Positions 35,899 through 45,181 of a DNA stretch of 64,000 nt are shown here, one piece after another. The notes beneath the pieces are model-generated. The model saw only the letters and a program-made list of their open reading frames with translations. It was not told the DNA's origin and ran no database searches. Origin of the DNA: CAYNJG01 sp964397295 (GTDB lineage Bacteria > Planctomycetota > Planctomycetia > Pirellulales > Pirellulaceae). Location of the stretch: the NCBI GenBank assembly GCA_964397295.1, contig CAYNJG010000003.1, positions 21,553-85,552 on the forward strand, given 5' to 3'. Made by a program: the position numbers and the translations under genes. Numbering within the stretch: position 1 is the stretch's first letter; each line of letters begins with the position of its first letter.

Positions 35899-37206
35899 TT
35901 AGCTATTTCGGTCGAAAATCACTTCGTGGCCGACGGGTTCTTCGAGAATCTTACCGTCGCGGAAGACTTCCGCTCCGTGTACCCATGTTCGAACTGGCCA
36001 GCCTGTTAGTTCCGTGCCGTGCCAGGCGCTCCAACCACATTTGCTGACTTGTTCTTCGTCACGAACCACGGCACTCTTTGCCATGTCGACGAGCACAAGG
36101 TCCGCATCGTAGCCCACCGCGATCTGTCCCTTCGTTGGAATGTGCCAGATCTTCGCTGGTCTTTCGCACATCCATTGGACAACTTGCTCCAGCGTACAGC
36201 GACCTTGGTTGACTTGATTCAACATCAGCGCTAATGAATTCTCGACTGCTGGCATTCCGGATGGCGATTGGGGATATTCGACACTCTTTTCCTCGAGCGT
36301 ATGCGGTGCATGATCCGTTGCAACGATGTCGATGGTTCCATCGAGCAATGCCTGCCAAATAGCGGCGTTGTCTTTGGGTTCTTTGACGCTCGGATTCATT
36401 TGTACGCGAGTTCCCAATGTCGCGTAGTCACTGGTGTTGAAAAACAAGTGATGTGGACAAGCTTCGGCGGTTACCCATTCTGGACTCTCTTTCAGCAGTT
36501 CGACCTCTTGAGCCGTAGAAACGTGCAACACATGGAACTGGTGTTGATGGCGTGTCGACAAGTCGATCGCTCGTTTCGTGGCGACGATGGCGGCTTCGTG
36601 GTCGCGGATTTTGGAGTGAACGGAGGGGTCGTTCACCCCTTCGAAACGTTGCTTGTTTGCACGGACGGTTGCTTCGTCTTCGCAGTGTGCGGTGATGGGT
36701 AGCGTTGTTTCTGCGAAGATTGCCTCGAGTGCGGCTTGCTCATCCACGAGCAAGTTACCAGTGCTCGAACCGATGAAAATCTTGATTCCGGGCGTTCGTG
36801 TGACTAGTTTTAGCTGGTCTACGTTGTCGACTGTCGCACCCATGAAAAAAGCGTAGTTGACGACAGAGCGTTCGGCGCCTCGCTGGAGTTTTGCGTGCAG
36901 TAGTTCCTGTGTAATGGTCGCCGGTTTGGTGTTCGGCATCTCGAAAAACGTTGTAATACCGCCTTTTGCACAGGCTCGGCTGCCCGTGCGGAGATCTTCT
37001 TTGTGTTCGAGACCAGGGTCGCGGAAGTGGACCTGATCGTCGATCACTCCGGGTAGCAGATGCATGCCGTTCGCGTCGACGACTTCTTCGGCCTCGGAAT
37101 GTGCGGCCGCGTCGATGGCAACAATCTTGCCATCGTCGACGAGCACATTCGTTCGAGTAACTTCATCAGGTAAAACTACGGTGGCGTCACGGATTAGAGT
37201 CTTCAT
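35899..37206 (-). CDS. pyrC: Dihydroorotase-like amidohydrolase
   Basis: A 435-residue cytoplasmic amidohydrolase. MKTLIRDATVVLPDEV opens the small beta-domain, and LLPGVIDDQVHFRDPG gives the first metal-ligand region. HCEDE, VLHVSTAQE and VATDHAPHTLEEK supply the later His/Asp ligands. It should cyclise carbamoyl-aspartate to dihydroorotate in pyrimidine synthesis. The usual HxH of the first strand (as in DVHVHFREPG) reads DDQVH here, so the first His is Gln. From memory the same DDQVHFREPG variant occurs in Bacteroidetes proteins, so it may be a sub-group rather than a defect. ATG 37206 was chosen because a conserved strand starts immediately. Confidence 0.85.
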   Translation of the reverse strand: MKTLIRDATVVLPDEVTRTNVLVDDGKIVAIDAAAHSEAEEVVDANGMHLLPGVIDDQVHFRDPGLEHKEDLRTGSRACAKGGITTFFEMPNTKPATITQELLHAKLQRGAERSVVNYAFFMGATVDNVDQLKLVTRTPGIKIFIGSSTGNLLVDEQAALEAIFAETTLPITAHCEDEATVRANKQRFEGVNDPSVHSKIRDHEAAIVATKRAIDLSTRHQHQFHVLHVSTAQEVELLKESPEWVTAEACPHHLFFNTSDYATLGTRVQMNPSVKEPKDNAAIWQALLDGTIDIVATDHAPHTLEEKSVEYPQSPSGMPAVENSLALMLNQVNQGRCTLEQVVQWMCERPAKIWHIPTKGQIAVGYDADLVLVDMAKSAVVRDEEQVSKCGWSAWHGTELTGWPVRTWVHGAEVFRDGKILEEPVGHEVIFDRNS

Positions 37207-37231
37207 GACACCATCGTAGCAATGTGACGAT

Positions 37232-38620
37232 TTACCGCGACCGTCGGCGACTGAAAATCGCCACGATGGCAATCAATGCGATTAGGTTGGCGCTGGGCTC
37301 TGGGACTGGAGTCGCCCGACGGATGATACCTTCGGTGCCGAAGTTCTCGGAAAGATCTAGAAAGTCCGAGAAAGACACCATGCCATCGTTGCCAAAATCG
37401 CCGTCCGGCCAGCTGCCATTGGAACCGAAGTTTTGACTGAGAACCAAGAAGTCAGCGAAGTTCACTGAGCCATCTGCATTAACATCACCCGGCTGTGCGA
37501 GGCGATACAGCTCGGCTTCATCGCAGGCGCAACCGAAGTATAAATCTTCGTCCAAGATTTCAAACGATCCGACAGAAGGAACAGTCGTTCGAAAGAAAGT
37601 ACCATCCAACAGATAGAGGTCGTTATACTCAACTCCCCCGATACGTCGGCCGTGGATCGTCGCAAGTTCACCCGTGCCAATGTCTACGGGACCGCCACCG
37701 TCCGTAACCTGCGTAACGACACCGTCATCATTGGCGCTGAACAAGAATCGCCTCTTCCTCGAGACACCCGAGAAAAGCAAGTTGTCGTCGTCTAAGGTGA
37801 GGAAACCGGGGTCTGACGAAAAGCTACCGGGGTTCGTGTCCACCAGCAGCGACGCACCGTTGATTTGGTCAAACTGCCAGATCTCTTGGCCGAATTCAGT
37901 CGTGGTGGCTTTGAAGTATATCCTGTCTTCTGCCACAACGAAGTCTCTTGGAAACGAATCGCCGGAGCCCGTATTGATGTCGGCGACTTGTGCTACTCCC
38001 GATCCGTCGTATTTCCAGAGCTCCATGCCGCTGTTGCCATCATCGGCACCAAAGTACAGCTCGTTATTGAAGCTACCGCCTGTGACTACGCTGGATCGTG
38101 GATTGTCGAACGTTGCGACGCGGCTTGCGTTCGTACCATCGAACTTCCACAGATTATTGAAGGAGCCGTTTTCTTGTGCGGAAAAGAATAGCTCGTTGTT
38201 GTGCACGTGCAATCCAACGGGACTCGACGAATTCAGGCCCGGATCAATGTCCGCCGCAAGTGTGACCTCGTTGCCATCGTACCGATACAATTCTTGTCCG
38301 TGCGTGCCTCGATCGGCAGTGAAGTAGAGGTTTCCCTGAAACTCAGTGAATTCGTCAATTGAAATCTCCGAGTCACCAACGAAACCGCTTTGAACGAGTC
38401 CGATTTCAGTTCCGTCGAATTGCCACAATTCTCGAATATTCGTGTCGTCAATGCCGACACTGAAGAACAACTGGTCGTTGTAGTTAGCCATACTCGATCG
38501 TTGAAGCGAACGACCATTGTCAGAGAAATCACTAACGGCCACGACTTGACCGAATGAAATAGATGCACCCATAACCAGGGCAGTGCCAGCCAGGCACATC
38601 CGCTGCGCAAACCAATACAT
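37232..38620 (-). CDS. Exported ELWxxDGT-repeat protein with dockerin-like region and PEP-CTERM tail
   Basis: A 462-residue exported protein. After a signal peptide (MYWFAQRMCLAGTALVMGASISFG) come ELWxxDGT/hyalin-like repeats of about 45 residues with repeat cores LWQFDGTE, LYRYDGNE, LWKFDGTN, LWKYDGSG and IWQFDQIN. These form a beta-propeller-like surface domain. A dockerin-like pair follows (GDVNADGSVNFADFLVLSQN, GDFGNDGMVSFSDFLDLSEN). The C-terminus is VPEPSANLIALIAIVAIFSRRRSR-like, a PEP-CTERM sorting signal: PEP motif, membrane helix, basic end. Such tails are usually processed by an exosortase; no such gene is in this window. It reads toward the dihydroorotase gene. Confidence 0.9.
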   Translation of the reverse strand: MYWFAQRMCLAGTALVMGASISFGQVVAVSDFSDNGRSLQRSSMANYNDQLFFSVGIDDTNIRELWQFDGTEIGLVQSGFVGDSEISIDEFTEFQGNLYFTADRGTHGQELYRYDGNEVTLAADIDPGLNSSSPVGLHVHNNELFFSAQENGSFNNLWKFDGTNASRVATFDNPRSSVVTGGSFNNELYFGADDGNSGMELWKYDGSGVAQVADINTGSGDSFPRDFVVAEDRIYFKATTTEFGQEIWQFDQINGASLLVDTNPGSFSSDPGFLTLDDDNLLFSGVSRKRRFLFSANDDGVVTQVTDGGGPVDIGTGELATIHGRRIGGVEYNDLYLLDGTFFRTTVPSVGSFEILDEDLYFGCACDEAELYRLAQPGDVNADGSVNFADFLVLSQNFGSNGSWPDGDFGNDGMVSFSDFLDLSENFGTEGIIRRATPVPEPSANLIALIAIVAIFSRRRSR

Positions 38621-38902
38621 TGCTAGACCCAATCACAGAACTATCACGACTTCAGCGACATCCCGGTCTTCGTCGTGTAGACTCCCCAGCCAACTCGACT
38701 ACTGATTCCATGCCTTCGCGCTCCCTGCAAGGCCAAACTGAACCGGGGATGTTCGCACAAGGTCTATGGGTTTACAACCATCCTGATTCGGAAATTCTTC
38801 CTAGTGTGATTTTCCCGCAGCATCGTCACGGATTTCCTGTCTAGCCAAGAACTCACGTTTTTTCACTGTGTGTTGTAACACCCCTTCTGAGGTTTTTGAT
38901 TG

Positions 38903-40306
38903 ATGAAGATTCATTTCCTCGGCGCGAATCGGCAAGTTACTGGCTCTCGCTATTGTTTAGAGACCACGCAATCACGCTTGATGATTGATTGCGGTCTTTT
39001 TCAAGAACGACAATATGCGTCACGCAACTGGCACGAATCGACACTGCCGCCGAATTCGCTCGATGGACTAGTAATCACGCACGGGCACATTGATCACACG
39101 GGTTTGGTACCAAAACTTGTGAAAGATGGTTTTAACGCGCCGATCCATGCGAGCAGCCCGACCGTGGACTTGCTGGAAATCATGTTGATGGATGCCGCAA
39201 AAATTCAGAAAGAAGATGCGGAGTACAAAAAGAAGCGCCACAAGAAACAAAAGAAAAAAGGACGCTATTCATCCGAGCCGCTTTACGATGTTCAGGATGT
39301 TGAAAAAACACTGCAACTGCTGCAGGCGGCGAACTATCATGACGTCGTTCAACTGACGGACGATATTTCGGTCACCTTTCACGACGCAGGCCACATTTTG
39401 GGTTCCTCTATTTTGGAATTCAAAATCACAGAAGACGGACAGACGCGAACGGTTGTGTTTTCTGGTGACATAGGACAAGACGGTAAGCCTCTTATCCGGG
39501 ATCCCGACATACTCAACAATGCTGATGTGCTGGTCATGGAGTCCACCTACGGCGATCGAGATCATCGCGAATCAGACGACGATGTTGAGACGCAATTTGC
39601 TGACATCATCAACGAGACAACGAAAGCCGGCGGCAAGACAATCATTCCAACGTTCGCTGTCGAGCGAGCACAGGAAGTGATGTACCACATTGCTCGGCTC
39701 GTGAATCAGAAGAAGATTCCAGCGATCGAGGTATATCTGGACAGTCCGATGGCGGTCGATGTGACGAAGGTGTTCCGTCAGCATCGCGATTGTTTGGACA
39801 AAGAAACGCTAGAGCTGATCGATTCTGGAACGGCTCCATTAAAGTTCCCTGGGTTGCATATGTCGCGATCGGCGGACCAATCACGTCGTATCAACGAGAT
39901 CGATGGCCCGTGCGTGATCATGTCTACGTCGGGCATGTGCACGGCTGGACGCATTAAGCATCATTTGAAACGCAACATATCAGACGAACGAGCCACTATC
40001 CTGTTCGTCGGATATCAGGCTGGCGGAACGCTTGGACGGCAAATCTTGGATGGTAACGAAAAGGTTCGCATCCATGGCAAGGAACGATTCGTAAAAGCCA
40101 GCGTACGGCAGATCCATGGCTTCTCCGGTCATGCAGATCGCGGCGGCTTGATGAAGTGGAGCGAGAATTTCAAAACCGCACCGAAGCAAGTCTTCCTTAC
40201 ACACGGTGATGAAGATGCCGCAGAAGCACTGGCTGCCGACTTGCGTGAGCAACGAAAGTGGAACGTGCAGATTCCGCATTATCAGTCGGTGCACGATATT
40301 GCGTGA
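38903..40306 (+). CDS. Beta-CASP metallo-beta-lactamase-fold RNA nuclease
   Basis: A 467-residue member of the metallo-beta-lactamase/beta-CASP group (CPSF73/RNase J relatives). The metal site is THGHIDHTG, with VFSGDIGQD and ESTYGDRDH; the beta-CASP part carries GMCTAGRIKHHL and IHGFSGHADRGGLMKW. Zinc-dependent cleavage or 5'-exonuclease activity on RNA is expected in the cytoplasm. A Lys-rich stretch at about 114-125 (KKKRHKKQKKKGR) is extra relative to typical members and could bind RNA. ATG 38903 follows GAGG at 38889-38892. It converges on the phosphatase gene six bases away. Confidence 0.9.
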   Translation: MKIHFLGANRQVTGSRYCLETTQSRLMIDCGLFQERQYASRNWHESTLPPNSLDGLVITHGHIDHTGLVPKLVKDGFNAPIHASSPTVDLLEIMLMDAAKIQKEDAEYKKKRHKKQKKKGRYSSEPLYDVQDVEKTLQLLQAANYHDVVQLTDDISVTFHDAGHILGSSILEFKITEDGQTRTVVFSGDIGQDGKPLIRDPDILNNADVLVMESTYGDRDHRESDDDVETQFADIINETTKAGGKTIIPTFAVERAQEVMYHIARLVNQKKIPAIEVYLDSPMAVDVTKVFRQHRDCLDKETLELIDSGTAPLKFPGLHMSRSADQSRRINEIDGPCVIMSTSGMCTAGRIKHHLKRNISDERATILFVGYQAGGTLGRQILDGNEKVRIHGKERFVKASVRQIHGFSGHADRGGLMKWSENFKTAPKQVFLTHGDEDAAEALAADLREQRKWNVQIPHYQSVHDIA

Positions 40307-40312
40307 AACTTG

Positions 40313-42175
40313 TCAGCGATCGAGTGAAATTGACTCGGCGTAAGCAAGTTCTCCCGATCGGCCATCGTAGTACTGAAAAACGATTTGTGGATGCGGGTAA
40401 GCGACGAGTCTTTTTCCGCCGAGTTTGGGCGGCATGTTGAACACGTTGTTGACTTGGACAACGCAGAAGTACGGATACAAGCGTTCCAAACGCGGTAGGT
40501 CCGGCAGAATATAACTGCTCCATCGGATGTCGCATTCGCGCGGACCGAATTTGAATTTGCCAGTTGCCGGTCGATCGAGTTCGTCATTCTTTGGCACATG
40601 ATTCACACTGTTATGCGGGCCACAGCAAAACTCCCACACGTTATCTGTGACTTTGATTGCAAAGCTATTGTGCAAATCGCCAGTCATGACAAAAACCTTC
40701 TTGCCGATCTGATCCCATTGTTTGATGAGGGTCTCTCGCTCATCGAAAAAGCCTGTCCATGCTTCTTCTTTGTTGGCATTGTCAGCCTCGAAGCCGCCCG
40801 CACCGCTGTGCGGGATCATGAATGGTACCGATGAGATCACGAAGAAGAAATCCGCATCGCTTTGCTTCATCGAATTCAATAACCATTCGCGTTGATGCTG
40901 GCCTAGCATCGAGACGCCCGGCTTGTCCCGCTTTCGCACGTCGTGCATATCACGATCGCCACGAGTATCCAGTAAATAGAACTCGCAATTCGCTACACGG
41001 AACTTGCCGTAGCTTCGCCGTCCGATGGAGTAGGCTAGATTCGCATCGTCAACTTTTGCCGGCATGTGCAATCGCAAAGTGTTCTTGTCTACGACTTCTT
41101 TGATATCGTAGACGTAGGAGTTTGCGTTACCTGCGTCGTCGTCATACTTCATGTCATTGACGCCCGCGTGGATTCCGCCCCAGTGCACATGCAGGTTCAG
41201 CATTTTATCGAGGGGGAGTGTTGTGAAGTCCGTATATTTGTCGACCAGCAGATCGCTTCCGGCCTTCATCGAAGCGCGACCAAAGTGAACGGGATGTTTG
41301 TGTTGCATTGGATCTGCCCAACCCAAGTAGTCGTACCATGCGTACGTACCAATGTCGCGAAAAACAGTTCGGCGGTGTCGTTTCCCTGCTTCTCCCGAAC
41401 CCCAAATGTCGTTGACGAGTTCGTGATCGTCGAACGTGAAGTAGCTGGGTACATTGCGATGCCATTTGGCCAATTCAACGCCCCGAGACAAATACAGCTT
41501 GTAGTTCTCCCAAACACCGACGACAGTAGGCATTACTTGTACGGCCAGCGGTAGATCTTTTGCGCCCTGTGCCAGTCGCCATGCTTCAACCGGATGGCGG
41601 CGAAGCTCTTCGTAAAGCCAATCGCCATTCATAATATGAAAGTGAACTTTTTCGGCCCAATCGTTGTTGAGATGTTCATATGTGGTTGATCGATGTCCGT
41701 TGCCATGCAGCGGATTCTGGTTCGCGCAAGAACCGATCTGAAATCGAAAGTTAAAGAGACCGTCCGGGTTGAGTTTCGGCTCTCGACTTTGTTCCGCACT
41801 AGGTAGCGTTCGGAAACTTCCAGGAAGCCCATGTGGCCGCTCGTTCACAACGATCTGGTAGTGGTACCTGGTGTCAGGTTCGAGGTTATCGAGCGTAACG
41901 ACTCCGGTATTGTCATGTGCGAGTTGCGTTTTGCCTGCCTCACTCGATTGCTCAAGTACTTCGGATTGCTTTCCATACTGAACCAAGAACTCACCGGGTT
42001 CGGAAGTCCGTCCCCAGACCGTCATAGAAGTCGCGGTCGGTTTGCCGAGCATAGGACCGTGGGTAAGTCGGATAGGATCGCGCTGCGCGAGCGCGGATTT
42101 TGGATTTGCATTGAACAAGCAATACGAAATGGACAATGCCACGAACGCGAATTGGCGAAAACTAGAACTGCTCAT
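40313..42175 (-). CDS. Exported PhoD-like alkaline phosphatase/metallophosphatase
   Basis: A 620-residue exported phosphoesterase. ATG 42175 gives the signal peptide MSSSSFRQFAFVALSISYC followed by LFNANPKSALA. An N-terminal fibronectin-like domain (ITLTHGPMLGKPTATSMTVW-like) leads to the PhoD catalytic part: IGSCANQN, NGDWLYEE, FDDHELVND and FVMTGDLHNSFA, the metal-ligand blocks. The C-terminal barrel-like part continues to the end. It would hydrolyse phosphate mono- or diesters outside the cytoplasm, perhaps for phosphate scavenging or extracellular polymers. The signal peptide is not a Tat type, unlike many PhoD proteins. No pho regulatory gene is nearby. Confidence 0.85.
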   Translation of the reverse strand: MSSSSFRQFAFVALSISYCLFNANPKSALAQRDPIRLTHGPMLGKPTATSMTVWGRTSEPGEFLVQYGKQSEVLEQSSEAGKTQLAHDNTGVVTLDNLEPDTRYHYQIVVNERPHGLPGSFRTLPSAEQSREPKLNPDGLFNFRFQIGSCANQNPLHGNGHRSTTYEHLNNDWAEKVHFHIMNGDWLYEELRRHPVEAWRLAQGAKDLPLAVQVMPTVVGVWENYKLYLSRGVELAKWHRNVPSYFTFDDHELVNDIWGSGEAGKRHRRTVFRDIGTYAWYDYLGWADPMQHKHPVHFGRASMKAGSDLLVDKYTDFTTLPLDKMLNLHVHWGGIHAGVNDMKYDDDAGNANSYVYDIKEVVDKNTLRLHMPAKVDDANLAYSIGRRSYGKFRVANCEFYLLDTRGDRDMHDVRKRDKPGVSMLGQHQREWLLNSMKQSDADFFFVISSVPFMIPHSGAGGFEADNANKEEAWTGFFDERETLIKQWDQIGKKVFVMTGDLHNSFAIKVTDNVWEFCCGPHNSVNHVPKNDELDRPATGKFKFGPRECDIRWSSYILPDLPRLERLYPYFCVVQVNNVFNMPPKLGGKRLVAYPHPQIVFQYYDGRSGELAYAESISLDR

Positions 42176-42476
42176 CGTTGGAATACGCTCGTAAGTAAAA
42201 GTCGCTGAAAGTCGCTGGATTGTGGTCAATTCATTCGAGCGGCCGCAGGATACGACGGTTTTGTTCTGTGTTGCATGAAACAGATTCTCCTGGGATGCAG
42301 GCAGGATACACCGACTTTACCGCCGTAAATCTGCGACGGCGTATTTTCTGGTGATAGCATTTTCCGTTGATTTTACTAGTTTTGCAAAGGTTCTTGAGAA
42401 TTATTGCTTGAGCGTTCGATGAGTGATAAATTATGGGCTTCTGGGTTTACCAATATTTTAAATGCGCGAGGATTCC
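42176..42476. other. Promoter-bearing region between phosphatase and second DUF1559 gene
   Basis: About 301 bases between divergent genes. It holds one hairpin (42321-42341, listed separately). A weak -35/-10 candidate for the prepilin gene is TTGCTT at 42404 and TAAATT at 42427, 17 bases apart. The promoter is only a hint: three of six and four of six consensus positions match. Confidence 0.35.
42321..42347 (+). repeat. Inverted repeat with T-tract in the second prepilin leader
   Basis: CGCCGT and ACGGCG around a 9-base loop, followed by TATTTT. It is a hairpin plus T-run like the palindrome at 10750 in front of the other DUF1559 gene, but 120 bases further from the start codon. Confidence 0.4.
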
Positions 42477-43490
42477 ATGCGAAAGAAATTCCAAGGATTC
42501 ACATTGGTCGAGTTGCTCGTAGTGATCGCGATTATTGCGATGCTCGTGACACTGTTGTTGCCAGCCGTTCAACAAGCGCGCGAAGCGGCACGTCGGTCCC
42601 AATGTCAAAACAATTTGCGTAACCTCGCGCTGGCATGCATGAATTATGAGTCGGCGTCTCAGCAGATGCCGCCCAGCTACACGCCGGGTGGATGTTGCAG
42701 TACTCCCAGTTACGAATCATGGTCGATTGTGATTCTTCCTTATGTGGAAGAGCAAGCGTTGTTCGATCTCTACAACTTCGACATACCCAATGATTGTGCC
42801 GACAACGATGCGGAATGTGCAGCGAGCAATAAGATTGTTCGTGAACAGCAACTAGCGATTCACTTGTGTCCCTCAGATATCGGTACTGAAATGCTCGACA
42901 TGCCAGAGTCTGGTCCGGGCAGCAGCTCCTTCTACGCACGTGGCAGCTACCGAGGAAACGCGGGTCGTTCTGATGGTCATCCACGATGGTGGGACTCGCA
43001 ACAAAGCATCAGCCAATTGCCGAAAGGCTGGCGCGGTCCGCTAACAACCACTTGTGGGCCAGAAAAGTTATGGGCGCGGCATGGTGGAACGTCGCATTGC
43101 AACGGGCCCGATGGACTTCGAGAAAATGTAAAGCTTCGAAACATTGCAGACGGGACTTCCAAGACCTTGCTTATCGGTGAGCAAACGACAACTGACGATG
43201 GTACCAGTGCGCGACGTCGCCGAACGTTCTGGGCCTATAGCTACACGTCGTATAACAAATCCGAAGTGGTTCCCGAAACCCGCAGCATGTTTTCCAATTA
43301 CGAGCAATGCAGCAAGTTCGGTGAGCAAAACGTTTGTAAGCGAGCATGGGGTACGGGGCATACGAATGGTGCCATTCAATTTGCGTTCGTGGACGGTCAT
43401 GTGAGCAACTTCTCGCCCGACGTCGATATGTTGTTGTTCGCAGCAGCTGCCTCGATTGGTGGCCAAGAAGTTGAATCCATCGGTCAATAG
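42477..43490 (+). CDS. DUF1559 prepilin-like protein
   Basis: A 337-residue protein starting MRKKFQGFTLVELLVVIAII, a prepilin leader cleaved before FTLVE, then the DUF1559 body with paired cysteines and a C-terminal HTNGAIQFAFVDGHVSNFSP motif typical of the family. GAGG at 42468-42471 favours this ATG over the one five codons upstream. It shares the AMLVTLLLPAVQQAREAARR helix with the other DUF1559 protein but is otherwise divergent. A small lipoprotein gene follows after nine bases, an arrangement often seen for this family. Likely a membrane pseudopilin-like or scaffold protein. Confidence 0.95.
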   Translation: MRKKFQGFTLVELLVVIAIIAMLVTLLLPAVQQAREAARRSQCQNNLRNLALACMNYESASQQMPPSYTPGGCCSTPSYESWSIVILPYVEEQALFDLYNFDIPNDCADNDAECAASNKIVREQQLAIHLCPSDIGTEMLDMPESGPGSSSFYARGSYRGNAGRSDGHPRWWDSQQSISQLPKGWRGPLTTTCGPEKLWARHGGTSHCNGPDGLRENVKLRNIADGTSKTLLIGEQTTTDDGTSARRRRTFWAYSYTSYNKSEVVPETRSMFSNYEQCSKFGEQNVCKRAWGTGHTNGAIQFAFVDGHVSNFSPDVDMLLFAAAASIGGQEVESIGQ

Positions 43491-43499
43491 GAAAACATT

Positions 43500-43937
43500 A
43501 TGAATGGACGTGTTACTAAAGCGATTGGTCTTCTAGCGGTTTCGATGTTGCTTGGGTGCGGTTCGAAGTATGATGTCGTGCCCGTATCAGGGCGGATCAC
43601 ATTGGATGATGAGCCCCTCGTTAACGCGTCCATTTTTACGCAGCCAACCAACCGGGATACGACTACGCCGGGCCCCGGATCGGGTGGGCTAACGGATGAA
43701 AATGGTGAGTTCGAACTTGAATTCCAGACCGAGAGCAAGTTGGGGGCTATTCCCGGCGATACCCGGATTACTATCGTCGAAAACGCCGAACAAAAAGCGT
43801 CTAACGATGATACGGGCGTAGCTTTTCGGCGGAAAGTTCCCCAGGAGTATCGGGATGGCAGAGTGAACTACACTATCCCGGAGGAAGGTACTGACGCTAT
43901 GAATTTCGATTTGTCGTCGAAGAAAAAGCGTCGCTAG
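43500..43937 (+). CDS. Small lipoprotein with transthyretin-like beta domain
   Basis: A 145-residue lipoprotein. MNGRVTKAIGLLAVSMLLGCGS has a lipobox (LLGC) with Cys at 20. The body (VSGRITLDDEPLVNASIFTQP, DENGEFELEF) is a carboxypeptidase-regulatory or transthyretin-like beta-sandwich as found next to DUF1559 genes in planctomycetes. It would sit in the outer leaflet of a membrane. The C-terminus is basic (SSKKKRR). Spacing of nine bases from the DUF1559 gene indicates translation coupling. Function is unknown. Confidence 0.85.
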   Translation: MNGRVTKAIGLLAVSMLLGCGSKYDVVPVSGRITLDDEPLVNASIFTQPTNRDTTTPGPGSGGLTDENGEFELEFQTESKLGAIPGDTRITIVENAEQKASNDDTGVAFRRKVPQEYRDGRVNYTIPEEGTDAMNFDLSSKKKRR

Positions 43938-44077
43938 GCTTCTACCCACTCCACTCTCTATTGATTGCGGCAGGCAGTTAGGTTCTGCTGTTCAACTACT
44001 CGCCTACTGAGTGAGGGTCGGCTAGCGCCCGCCATCAATCAAAAACGTTACGACAGGAAGATTTAGGAATTTCAGAT

Positions 44078-45022
44078 ATGGCCAAATATTTGGTGACTGG
44101 CGGCGCTGGTTTCATCGGTTCAAACATTGCAGAGGCGTTGGCGAAGCGTGGGGATAAGGTTCGAGTGCTCGACAACTTGAGTACCGGCTATGAGCACAAC
44201 CTCGACAAAATCGATGCTGAATTATTCAACGGTGACATCACCAAATCCAAAGACGTTGCAGAAGCGATGAAGGGTATCGACTTCGTTTACCACCAGGCCG
44301 CACTTGCTTCGGTACCTCGCAGTGTTAAAGACCCTCTGGCCACAAACGAAGCCTGCGTTACGGGAACGGTCAACGTACTGAATGAGGCTCGCAATGCAGG
44401 CGTGAAGCGAGTGGTGTACGCAGCCTCCAGCAGCGCTTACGGTGACCAACCGTTTATGTCGAAGCGGGAGACTGATTTGCAAGCCCCGCTTTCGCCTTAC
44501 GCAGTAGCGAAACTTGCAGGCGAGTACTATTGCCGCGCATTCTATTCGACATACGGACTCGAAACAGTCTGCATTCGCTACTTCAATGTGTTCGGGCCAC
44601 GACAGGATCCCGGCAGCGCGTACAGCGCAGTGATTCCATTATTCATTACAGCGTTGCTCGAAGGACGACGGCCAGTAATCTACGGAGATGGCGAGCAAAC
44701 GCGTGACTTCACGTTTATCGACAATGTGGTGCACGGAAACTTGCTCGCAGCGAGCTCACCAGCAGAGAAAGTCGCTGGTAAGGTCTTTAACGTTGCCAAC
44801 GGCAAGACGATTAGCTTGAACCAAATGTTGGCGCAGCTAAACGAATTGCTGGGCACCGACATTCAGCCAACATTTGAAGATGCCCGCGTCGGCGATGTTC
44901 GCGATAGTCTGGCGGACATCTCCCAAGCCCGCGAGTGCCTTGGTTACGATCCTGTTGTTGATTTTAGTACGGGGCTTCAGCGATCGATCGAGTTCTACAA
45001 AACACTCGTTGCGACGTCGTAG
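44078..45022 (+). CDS. NAD-dependent sugar-nucleotide epimerase/dehydratase
   Basis: A 314-residue extended short-chain dehydrogenase. NAD is bound by GGAGFIGSN (about 7-15). The catalytic residues are Ser in YAASSSAYGD and Tyr141/Lys145 in YAVAK. FGPRQDP and TRDFTFIDNVV complete the UDP-glucose 4-epimerase/WbpP-type family. It probably epimerises or dehydrates a UDP or TDP sugar for polysaccharide synthesis in the cytoplasm. I do not assign galE, because the 4-epimerase and UronateEpimerase/WbpP groups look alike at this level. It is alone on its strand, converging on the fatty-acid operon. Confidence 0.9.
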   Translation: MAKYLVTGGAGFIGSNIAEALAKRGDKVRVLDNLSTGYEHNLDKIDAELFNGDITKSKDVAEAMKGIDFVYHQAALASVPRSVKDPLATNEACVTGTVNVLNEARNAGVKRVVYAASSSAYGDQPFMSKRETDLQAPLSPYAVAKLAGEYYCRAFYSTYGLETVCIRYFNVFGPRQDPGSAYSAVIPLFITALLEGRRPVIYGDGEQTRDFTFIDNVVHGNLLAASSPAEKVAGKVFNVANGKTISLNQMLAQLNELLGTDIQPTFEDARVGDVRDSLADISQARECLGYDPVVDFSTGLQRSIEFYKTLVATS

Positions 45023-45122
45023 CACGAGTCTGCATTTGCAAACTTGAATAGTAGCGGGCAGACCACCAGCGTCAGATCATCTATGTGTAAACGAGCCATT
45101 GGCTGGCGTGGTTGGTGGAAAA

Positions 45123-45165
45123 CTAGGGTGCCCTCATTGCTGGACAAGCCAGCAGCGGCACCTAG
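45123..45165. terminator. Possible bidirectional hairpin between convergent genes
   Basis: CTAG and GTGCC pair with GGCAC and CTAG across one bulged base. An inner stem TGCTGG/CCAGCA closes a 5-base loop. It lies about 100 bases past the epimerase stop and 17 before the FabF stop, so it could end both transcripts, though T-tracts are poor. Confidence 0.5.
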
Positions 45166-45181
45166 CTAAACGTGTTGAAAA

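Noticed and set aside
37674..38327. 217-residue plus-strand open frame inside the ELWxxDGT protein gene
   Set aside because: Antisense to a gene with repeats, signal peptide and PEP-CTERM tail.
38620..38844. 74-residue plus-strand open frame (a 44-residue version starts at 38710) between the PEP-CTERM gene and the beta-CASP nuclease gene
   Set aside because: No ribosome-binding site and no domain; kept as a weak possibility only.
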